Assembly: GCA_038224615.1 (NCBI GenBank)
Contig: JBBRFH010000123.1
Location: forward strand, 1 to 9,914
DNA from: JBBRFH01 sp038224615
GTDB lineage: Bacteria > Planctomycetota > Phycisphaerae > Tepidisphaerales > Tepidisphaeraceae
Direction of reading: 5' to 3'
Length of the DNA: 9,914 nucleotides
Made by a program: the position numbers and the translations under genes. This document shows, one piece after another, positions 1 through 6,449 of the stretch (position 1 is its first letter; the number at the start of each line of letters is the position of its first letter). Under the pieces are notes generated by a model. That model did no database searches and was not told the origin of the DNA. It saw only the letters and a list, made by a program, of their open reading frames with translations.

Positions 1-2258
1 TGGTGCAGTCGGACCTCGACGGCGACGAAGTCGTCTACACGCGTCCGAGGATCACCGTCAATCCCGGGGCGCAGAACTTCTGGGCCTACTTCAAGCCCGA
101 GCCCGTCAACGACGGCATCCCGGCACAGGGCGCGCCGAGCGCCCCGGACCTCGCCAAGCGGATCCGCATCTTTCTCGCTGACCCCGACTCCAGGAAGCGG
201 ATCGTCCAGATCGCGACCGCGGGCAATCTTCCACAGGGGCTGGAGTTCGGCGACTTGTCGGGCAGGCAGGGGCAGAAGCTGATCGTCGTCGTCGGCCGGG
301 CTCCGACGCTCCGCGAGTTCGACACGCGTGCCGGCCCGCAGAACCTGCCGCTGGTCGTCGGGATGATGGAGCAGTCGTTCTTTGTGCGCTCGGACATCAA
401 GCACCTGCCCGAGGCCGCGATCGCTTACGAGATGGTGGACGCGGTCGTCTGGACCGACGCCGAAGTGGACAAACTCTCGCCGGCGCAGATGCGAGCACTG
501 CGCCAGTTCGTGAGCGGCGGCGGACGGCTCGTCATCATCCAGAACGCGGAGCTGGCGCGCTTCGCAGCGCTCGATGCGTTTCTGCCGGTGAAGGTCGAGA
601 GCGTGCAGGAATGGACCAGCCCGGAGCCGCTCAAATCGATCCTCACGCCCCCCGGCGACAAGTTGCCCTTGGACAAGAACGGTCGCGAGATCGACCCCTT
701 CAAGAACGTGCGCGGCCCGTACCGGATGGCCAAAGCGACAGCGCTGCCGGACGCGGTGATCGACGCGTGGGTGACCTGGCCGGACAAGACCAAGTCGCCA
801 CTGATCGCCCGCAGGCTCTTCGGCATGGGCAGCGTGTCGTGGATCGCCCAGGACATCACCGACCCCTCCATCGCGGCGGCCGAGTTCGGATGGCCTCGCC
901 TGTGGGAGCGACTCTTCGGGTGGAACAACCGCGAGCAGGTCTTCACGTCCACACTCAAGTTGAATAACAATGGGACAAACGAATACGAAAGAACGGCTGA
1001 TCGCTTCGGCAACGGTGGATCGAAGGAAATCGGCGCGGCGTTCCAGAAAGGCACCGACCCCGAAGGCCGCACCGCAGCGCTGATCTCGCTGGCGTTTGTC
1101 TTCTTCATCGGCTACTGGCTTCTCGCCGGGCCGGGGTCGTACTTGTTTTTGGCGGCGAGGAAGCGCACGCAAATCAGTTGGTTCGTCTACGGCGCGATCG
1201 CGGTGCTCGCGACCGTGCTGACGATGCTCATTTCGGCACTCGTGCTGCGCGGCTCGGCTCAGGTGCGGCACCTCACGCTCGTGCGCATGCGCTGCGACGA
1301 CAGCTCACCTGCCCAGGTGATCTCACGCATGGGCATCTACATCCCGCAGGACACCACCGCCGCCATCACCCTCGCCAAGCGCGACGCCTCCATGCCCACC
1401 ACGTTGACGCCGCGCGTGGACGACCCGCGATATAAGAGCGACAAGGCCCCGCAGCGCGACTCGCACTACGAGGTGATACCGATCCTGTCGGAAGACCCCG
1501 ATGCAACGGTCGGCATCAACGTGCCCTTCCGCTCGACGCTGAAGAAGCTGCAAGCCGAATGGCATGGCGCGCCCGCCGGCCGACTGTCGGGCAAGCCGGT
1601 GCTTTCGCAGAAAGTCGACAAGACGAGCGGCGCGGTGCTGGTCACCGGCACGATCAGGAACAACACCGGCTTTGATCTGAACCGCGTGATCATCGTCTTC
1701 CCCTACCCAGGTAAGCGGGAGGACCAGGTTCTGTATGTCGGCGACTGGAAGAACGGTGAGCCGCGCGACCTGGAAGCGATGTGGAAAGCCGCCAAGCCCG
1801 AAGTCGCGATGAGCTTCTCGGGCACGGCCAAGCGCAACGCGCTGAGCTTCGTCTACGATTGGCTCTACAATGACCTTCGCACGGGCCGGACGTCGCTCGC
1901 CGCGCAGACCGCGCTGGATGACTCGAGCAGTATGTATGAGCGGTCCTTCCCGCTGGCGAGCCTGTTTGACCGGCTCAAGCCGATGACCAACGACCCGACC
2001 ACCAGCAATCGTGCCGACATCCTCCGCCGCGGCGTGCGCAAGTGGGACGTCTCGGGCGCGTTGGCATCAGGAGCGATGGTGGTACTGGCCCAGACGAGCG
2101 ACGCGGCACTTCCCATGCCGCTGGAAGTCGACGGATCGTCGCCGCAGGCGCAGGGACATGTCTTTTGGCAGTTCATCGTGCCGATGGATCGCGAGCAGGT
2201 GAAGGACCTGGAGAAGGACGAGGACTCGCCCGACGACGCCACGAAACCCACGAAGTAA
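1..2258 (+). CDS. ABC-exporter-associated membrane protein with GATase1-like soluble domain (5' partial)
   Basis: The reading frame is open at the left window edge, so the N-terminus lies outside; the GTG at position 3 is only the first possible start inside the window. Residues here are counted from that codon. Residues about 143-200 look like a class I glutamine-amidotransferase-like fold: a hydrophobic strand (VDAVVWTD), a helix ending in QFVSGGG, then the strand RLVIIQ. No catalytic Cys-His-Glu set is evident, so an enzymatic role is not claimed. Two strong membrane segments follow at about 357-385 and 393-415, separated by a basic loop (AARKRTQ), and then a long, probably extracytoplasmic, C-terminal region of about 330 residues with beta-rich stretches. 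Stop TAA at 2256-2258 is 9 nt before the ABC ATPase start, which suggests translation from one operon. Similar proteins accompany ABC-2 exporters in planctomycetes (family knowledge); an accessory role in the exporter is inference. The substrate is unknown. Confidence 0.8.
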   Translation, partial: VQSDLDGDEVVYTRPRITVNPGAQNFWAYFKPEPVNDGIPAQGAPSAPDLAKRIRIFLADPDSRKRIVQIATAGNLPQGLEFGDLSGRQGQKLIVVVGRAPTLREFDTRAGPQNLPLVVGMMEQSFFVRSDIKHLPEAAIAYEMVDAVVWTDAEVDKLSPAQMRALRQFVSGGGRLVIIQNAELARFAALDAFLPVKVESVQEWTSPEPLKSILTPPGDKLPLDKNGREIDPFKNVRGPYRMAKATALPDAVIDAWVTWPDKTKSPLIARRLFGMGSVSWIAQDITDPSIAAAEFGWPRLWERLFGWNNREQVFTSTLKLNNNGTNEYERTADRFGNGGSKEIGAAFQKGTDPEGRTAALISLAFVFFIGYWLLAGPGSYLFLAARKRTQISWFVYGAIAVLATVLTMLISALVLRGSAQVRHLTLVRMRCDDSSPAQVISRMGIYIPQDTTAAITLAKRDASMPTTLTPRVDDPRYKSDKAPQRDSHYEVIPILSEDPDATVGINVPFRSTLKKLQAEWHGAPAGRLSGKPVLSQKVDKTSGAVLVTGTIRNNTGFDLNRVIIVFPYPGKREDQVLYVGDWKNGEPRDLEAMWKAAKPEVAMSFSGTAKRNALSFVYDWLYNDLRTGRTSLAAQTALDDSSSMYERSFPLASLFDRLKPMTNDPTTSNRADILRRGVRKWDVSGALASGAMVVLAQTSDAALPMPLEVDGSSPQAQGHVFWQFIVPMDREQVKDLEKDEDSPDDATKPTK

Positions 2259-2267
2259 TCAACACCC

Positions 2268-3203
2268 ATGGCCACCGTCATCAAGACCGTCAACCTCACC
2301 AAGCGCTATGGCACACTCGTCGCGCTGGCGAATCTGAACCTCGAGATCCAGGAAGGCGACTGCTTCGGCTTCATCGGCCCCAACGGCGCCGGCAAGACGA
2401 CGACGATCAAGATCCTCGCCACGCTGTTGCAGCCCACATGGGGTGAGGCGCGAGTGTGCGATTACGTCGTCGGCTACCAGTCGCGCCAGATCCGCCCGCT
2501 GATCGGCTACGTCCCCGATTACTTTGGCGCCTACGAGGACATGCTGGTGCAGGAGTACCTCGAGTTCTTCGCCGCCGCGTACAACATCAACGGGATAAAC
2601 CGCAACAAGGTCGTCAGCGACGTGCTGGAACTGACCGACCTCGCCTACAAGCGCGACGCCCCGGTGGACGGACTGTCGCGCGGCATGAAGCAGCGGCTCT
2701 CGATCGCCCGCACGCTGCTGCACGATCCCAAGGTGCTGTTCCTCGACGAGCCGGCCGGCAATCTCGATCCGCGCGCCCGTATCGAATTGCGCGAGTTGCT
2801 CAAGACGCTGCGCAACATGGGCAAGACGATCCTGATCAGCTCCCACATCCTGCCCGAGTTGCAGGACATGTGTAACATCGTCGGCGTGATTGAGCGCGGC
2901 GAGTTGATCTACTCCGGGCCGTGGGTGGACCTGGTGAAAAAGGTACGCACCGGCACCATCGTCCAGGTCTCCGTCGCCAGCCACCAGGAACAAGCCGCCG
3001 CCGTGCTGTCGCAGGACCCGGCGGTCGAAAACGTCACAATGACCAACGGCTACATCGAAGTCGCGCTCAAGGCCGGCATCAGCGACTACTCGTTCGTCCC
3101 CCAGAAGCTCGTCGGCGCCGGCTACCGGCTGACCATGCTGAAGGAGGAAGAAGTGAATCTCGAAACAGCGTTCATGCGACTGACGAAGGGCATCGTGCAA
3201 TGA
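2268..3203 (+). CDS. ABC transporter ATP-binding protein (ABC-2 exporter type)
   Basis: A 311-residue cytoplasmic ATPase that would power the membrane permease encoded downstream. All core motifs are visible: Walker A GPNGAGKTT at residues 37-45, a Q-loop region IGYVPD at 79-84 where Asp stands in the usual Gln/Glu place, signature LSRGMKQR at 136-143, Walker B VLFLDEP at 156-162 with the D-loop NLD just after, and the switch His in ISSH at 193. The C-terminal 90 residues form the extension usual in CcmA/NatA-like exporters. The ATG follows the preceding stop by 9 nt; no clear Shine-Dalgarno sequence is visible. The partner permease is normally the next gene, but here a nucleoside hydrolase flanked by palindromic elements lies between them. 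ATP binding is certain from sequence; the transported substrate cannot be told. Confidence 0.95.
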   Translation: MATVIKTVNLTKRYGTLVALANLNLEIQEGDCFGFIGPNGAGKTTTIKILATLLQPTWGEARVCDYVVGYQSRQIRPLIGYVPDYFGAYEDMLVQEYLEFFAAAYNINGINRNKVVSDVLELTDLAYKRDAPVDGLSRGMKQRLSIARTLLHDPKVLFLDEPAGNLDPRARIELRELLKTLRNMGKTILISSHILPELQDMCNIVGVIERGELIYSGPWVDLVKKVRTGTIVQVSVASHQEQAAAVLSQDPAVENVTMTNGYIEVALKAGISDYSFVPQKLVGAGYRLTMLKEEEVNLETAFMRLTKGIVQ

Positions 3204-3205
3204 GT

Positions 3206-3266
3206 GTAGTGTGGGCTTCCGGCCCACACCATTGAAACAAGGATGCGGGCTGGAAGCCCACAGTAC
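3206..3266. repeat. Paired palindrome element A (REP/BIME-like)
   Basis: Two hairpins face each other head to head. The left has stem 3209-3216 with 3222-3229 (8 bp perfect, loop TTCCG). The right has stem 3244-3251 with 3255-3262 (8 bp with one mismatch, loop GGA). Read outward-in, both units start with GTA(C/G)TGTGGGCTTC, the left at 3206 and the right, on the minus strand, at 3266. An A-rich spacer of about 14 nt containing AAGGA separates them. The element starts 2 nt after the ATPase stop codon and ends 6 nt before the preferred nucleoside hydrolase start. It matches element B at 4144-4203 in layout and in sequence. A tetranucleotide GTAG or similar at the foot of a hairpin is a known hallmark of REP sequences used by RAYT transposases; applying that here is inference. 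There is no T-run, so it is not a classical terminator. Confidence 0.85.
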
Positions 3267-3272
3267 AGAAAT

Positions 3273-4139
3273 ATGGCGACCACAGTTCACCTTGATACCG
3301 ACATCGGCGACGACATCGACGACGCTTTCTGCCTGGCGCTTCTGCTGAAGTGCCCGGAGCTTAGCCTGCGATCGGTGTCGACCGTTCTCAATGACACCGC
3401 CCACCGCGCAGACATGTGCCGCGATCTGTGCAAGGCCGCCGGCAAGGAGCCGAAGATTGTCGCCGGCAGCCGGGGCGTGATCACACGAAGGCCCGTCGAG
3501 TGGGCGATGAAGCGCCAGCCGTATCACTCGGCGATGGAGCGTACCGCAAACACCAGTGACATCGCCGCCACTCTCGCGACGCTTGCCGACGCGCGCCGGG
3601 AGGCCGATGTCATCCTGACGATCGGGCCGTTGACGAATCTCGCGTTGTCGCTCGTCGCCGACCCGGACGTCTCCCGCTTCCCCCGCTACATCGCGATGGC
3701 CGGCGAGGTGCTCACCGCCAACCACGGCGAGTGGAACATCCGCGTCGACACCGAGGCCGCCGCCGTCGTCTGTGGCACGCCCGGGCTGAAAATCGACTTC
3801 ATTCCCTGGCGCATCGGCATCGACACCAAGCTGTCGACCGACGAACAGGCCGAGCTGGATCGCGCGACCAACCCCGTCGCAAAGGTGCTCAACCAGTTCC
3901 GCCAGCAGTTCAAACAGACCGACAAGCGGCAGGAGATGTTCGACCCGATGACGGTCGTCGCACTCCTGCATGAAGAGTGGTTCGAGTGGAAGTGCGGCCG
4001 ACTCGTCGTCGAGACTCGCGGGGATGTCACTTACGGCCAAACCATATTGCAAAAAGACGACACCGGCCCCCACCGCGTCGCCGTCGCCGTCGACACCGAT
4101 AAGGCAAAGCGATGGATGCTCGACCGATTGTGCAGCTAG
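3273..4139 (+). CDS. Nucleoside hydrolase (IUNH family)
   Basis: Ribonucleoside N-glycosidase-like protein, expected to hydrolyse nucleosides to base plus ribose. I chose the ATG at 3273 (288 residues) because the in-frame ATG at 3243 lies inside a palindromic repeat and because the family's first strand begins here. Visible motifs are the N-terminal calcium/ribose Asp cluster DTDIGDDIDDA (residues 8-18), the family motif TIGPLTNLA (116-124), and the ribose-binding segment E153-W-N155 followed by D159-TEAA. The late Asp motif is MFDPMTV (222-228), with D224 matching the calcium-binding Asp of the family. The residue before it, normally the catalytic His of the HDP motif, is Phe223 here, so activity or substrate may be altered. 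Length is slightly short of the usual 300-330. It sits between an ABC ATPase and its likely permease, flanked on both sides by paired palindromes, and has no obvious functional link to the transporter. Confidence 0.9.
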   Translation: MATTVHLDTDIGDDIDDAFCLALLLKCPELSLRSVSTVLNDTAHRADMCRDLCKAAGKEPKIVAGSRGVITRRPVEWAMKRQPYHSAMERTANTSDIAATLATLADARREADVILTIGPLTNLALSLVADPDVSRFPRYIAMAGEVLTANHGEWNIRVDTEAAAVVCGTPGLKIDFIPWRIGIDTKLSTDEQAELDRATNPVAKVLNQFRQQFKQTDKRQEMFDPMTVVALLHEEWFEWKCGRLVVETRGDVTYGQTILQKDDTGPHRVAVAVDTDKAKRWMLDRLCS

Positions 4140-4143
4140 TTTA

Positions 4144-4203
4144 GTACTGTGGGCTTCGAGCCCACGGCAAAGGAGAACGCTGTGGGCTAGAAGCCCACAG
4201 TAC
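4144..4203. repeat. Paired palindrome element B (REP/BIME-like)
   Basis: This has the same architecture as element A. The left hairpin has stem 4149-4155 with 4159-4165 (7 bp, loop TCG). The right has stem 4180-4188 with 4192-4200 (9 bp perfect, loop AGA). The unit heads GTACTGTGGGCTTC begin at 4144 on plus and at 4203 on minus, so the two units are inverted copies of each other. The spacer holds AAAGGAG (4169-4175). The element fills almost the whole gap between the nucleoside hydrolase stop (4139) and the permease start (4209). No T-run follows, so I do not call it a terminator, although the hairpins could affect mRNA stability. Confidence 0.87.
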
Positions 4204-4208
4204 ATGAG

Positions 4209-6302
4209 ATGCTCGGCATTCCCGCATACCTCTGGCGATTGCTTCCCGCGAACCCGATCCTGCTGCGCGTCGTGTCGACCGCGGGCAAGCGGATGCGCGA
4301 CTTGATCGCGCGCTGCCTTTACCTTGGCCTCCTGATCGGCGTCGTCATTCTCTCGATCGCGTCCACTGGCGGCACCTCCGGCACGTCGCTCGACCAGCTC
4401 ACCAACACCTCTGAGAGAATCTTCACGCAGATGTCGTTTTTGCAGCTCGCGCTGGTCGCTTTGCTCGCGCCGGTCTTCACCGCCGGCGCGATCACGCAGG
4501 AGCGAGACTCGCAAACCTACGACATTCTGCTGGCCACGCCCCTGACCAACGGGCAGATCGTCCTCGGCTCGCTCTGCTCGCGGCTGTTCTTCATCATTGC
4601 GCTGCTGATCAGCGGTGTGCCGATCTTCGGCATCACCAAGATCTTCGGCGGGGTCGCGATCGCGGACATCGTCACCAGCTTCTCCATCGCCGCCGCCACC
4701 GCGTGCGTCACCGGCGCCCTCGCAACTGCCATCGCCACCTTCAAGGTCGGCACGCGCCGGACGATCTTCAGTTTCTACATGCTGGTGGTCGTCTACCTCG
4801 TGGGCGGGTTTCTGCTCGACAAGCTCGACTTCTTCCACCCCGTCCTTCTCGATCCGAACACCCAGCAGCCCGGCGGCGAACTTTCGCGCACGAGCTGGCT
4901 GACGGGAATCCACCCGTTCCTCGCGCTGCAGACGCTCTTCACCGGTAACCGCCCGCCCGACGTCACGCTGCTGCCGGCGCAACTGCGCATCTGGCCGCTG
5001 GAATGGTACTTCTCCCGCCCGTCGACGTTCTTTCCGTCGTTCATGATGCTGCTGAGCGCGGTGCTGGTCTGCCCGTCAATTCTGCTGCTGCGTCGCATGG
5101 CGCAGAAGACGACGACCAACTGGCGGGCCACGATCGTGAAGTGGATCCCGATCAAGGGCATCCGCGCCACCCGCCCGCCGCGCACGGTGTGGAACAACCC
5201 GATCGCCTGGCGCGAGGCCAAGACCAAGGCCTCCGCCGCCCGCGCGTCACTGCTGCGCTACACGTTCATCCTCATCGGCCTCGTCGGCGCGATCGCGATC
5301 GCGTACCTCTACTACTCCGAGGCGGCGGCGCCGACCAATTACCTGCAGAACGGCAGCTACGACGTCTACAACAACACGCTGTTCATCCGCGGGGAGAACC
5401 AGACGTATACCGTCACCGCGTCGACGAACGTGCGCCTCGATGGCACCGCCGTCGCGACCCAGCGACTCAACGGCCGGTACGAAGTCATCGCCCGCAGCAC
5501 GATGAGCGACCCGCGCACCCGGACGAAGTCAATCACTTCGATCGACCTGCGCTCCGTCTCGGGGCGCATCACTCAGAAGCAGGCGCACGAGTTCCTGCTC
5601 GGCGCGATCATCGTCGAGGTGGCGGTGATCATCCTGATCGTCACCAACGCCGCCGCCAGCACGGTGACGCGCGAGCGCGAGGACGGCACGCTTGATCTGC
5701 TGCTCACCACGCCAATCACCAGCCGCTATTACCTGTGGGGCAAGCTCGCCGGACTGGTGAGCTTCATGCTCCCGCTGGTTGCCGTACCGGTGATTAGCGC
5801 AGGCATCTTTGTCGTCGCCGACGGGACGCGCTGGATTTTCGGCGGCGATCCGTTCGTCCAGTGGCTGGTGCTGCCCGAAGCGATGCTGCTGATGCCGCTG
5901 GTGCTGATCATCGTCGTCGCCTTCGCGACCGCCGTCGGAATGCAGATGTCGCTGCGCAACCGCACGACCGTCCGCGCGGTGATGAGCAGCCTGGGCATCG
6001 TGATCGGCCTGCTCGCGCTGCTCGGCTGGTGCGGCAACCTCACTCTCGAAAACCGAACCGCCGAGCTCACCAGCGCCGTCAGCGCCTTCAGCCCGCTGGG
6101 CGTCGTCGCGTTCATCGTCTATCCCGAACAGTTCGGCGGCAGCGTCTGGCAGGACGCCGATCCCGATCGCATGCTCTCCAGCCGCATCGTCCTGATCATC
6201 TTCACCCTCGTCGCCGTCGGCATCTACGCTGCGGCAATCTGGAGCATGTACAAGTCGATGGTGAAGAATTTCGACATGACAATCCGACGACAATCACGGT
6301 AA
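4209..6302 (+). CDS. ABC-2 type exporter permease, two-half fusion
   Basis: A 697-residue polytopic inner-membrane protein, presumed partner of the ATPase at 2268-3203. It reads as two tandem permease halves. Half 1 has NPILLR at 15-20, a membrane helix at about 37-54, and the coupling-type segment ITQERDSQTYDILLATPLTN at about 95-114. Half 2 has NPIAWRE at 330-336, a helix at about 350-366, and the matching segment VTREREDGTLDLLLTTPITS at about 486-505. Each is followed by several hydrophobic helices. In half 2, about 70 residues (about 380-450) between two membrane segments are polar and beta-rich, with a pattern (TVTASTNVRLDG) like small OB-type domains; its function is unknown. I chose the ATG at 4209 because the one at 4204 is in another frame. 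It starts 5 nt after palindromic element B. AAAGGAG lies about 33 nt upstream, beyond a hairpin. The substrate cannot be inferred. Confidence 0.9.
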   Translation: MLGIPAYLWRLLPANPILLRVVSTAGKRMRDLIARCLYLGLLIGVVILSIASTGGTSGTSLDQLTNTSERIFTQMSFLQLALVALLAPVFTAGAITQERDSQTYDILLATPLTNGQIVLGSLCSRLFFIIALLISGVPIFGITKIFGGVAIADIVTSFSIAAATACVTGALATAIATFKVGTRRTIFSFYMLVVVYLVGGFLLDKLDFFHPVLLDPNTQQPGGELSRTSWLTGIHPFLALQTLFTGNRPPDVTLLPAQLRIWPLEWYFSRPSTFFPSFMMLLSAVLVCPSILLLRRMAQKTTTNWRATIVKWIPIKGIRATRPPRTVWNNPIAWREAKTKASAARASLLRYTFILIGLVGAIAIAYLYYSEAAAPTNYLQNGSYDVYNNTLFIRGENQTYTVTASTNVRLDGTAVATQRLNGRYEVIARSTMSDPRTRTKSITSIDLRSVSGRITQKQAHEFLLGAIIVEVAVIILIVTNAAASTVTREREDGTLDLLLTTPITSRYYLWGKLAGLVSFMLPLVAVPVISAGIFVVADGTRWIFGGDPFVQWLVLPEAMLLMPLVLIIVVAFATAVGMQMSLRNRTTVRAVMSSLGIVIGLLALLGWCGNLTLENRTAELTSAVSAFSPLGVVAFIVYPEQFGGSVWQDADPDRMLSSRIVLIIFTLVAVGIYAAAIWSMYKSMVKNFDMTIRRQSR

Positions 6303-6449
6303 GCAGACACGACGCACTTCCGCCGGGTCTTCAATCGCCGCGAGGGCGCCACGCTGATCACCCATCGCCGCCGTTACCTGCGTCTGCACATCAACACGCA
6401 TTCGCTTCGCTATCGACATCCTTGGTGCGCCAATGCATGATCCGCATTC
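6303..6449. other. Intergenic gap before glutamate dehydrogenase, no gene seen
   Basis: These 147 bases between the permease stop and the dehydrogenase start hold no convincing small gene, strong terminator or clear -35/-10 promoter. A weak 5-bp inverted repeat (6432-6436 with 6444-6448, loop of 7) overlaps the approach to the ATG; it is too short to call. A promoter for the dehydrogenase is expected here because the function changes, but I cannot locate it. Confidence 0.5.

Noticed and set aside
3209..3229. Hairpin after the ABC ATPase stop as a rho-independent terminator
   Set aside because: No T-run follows, and the hairpin is one half of a repeated paired element also found at 4144-4203.
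3243..3272. Upstream ATG at 3243 as the nucleoside hydrolase start
   Set aside because: The ten extra codons fall within the palindromic repeat and are not family sequence; the first conserved strand begins right after the ATG at 3273.
2259..4982. A 907-codon open frame on the minus strand
   Set aside because: It lies antisense to the ABC ATPase, nucleoside hydrolase and part of the permease, all with clear family motifs. Its product is a low-complexity R/D/E/G/V-rich string with no motif, and it also crosses two repeat elements; long antisense open frames are expected in GC-rich coding DNA.
5529..6293. Minus-strand open frame of 254 codons opposite the permease
   Set aside because: The composition is D/E/H/R-rich without motifs and is a shadow of the permease frame, whose membrane helices are unmistakable.
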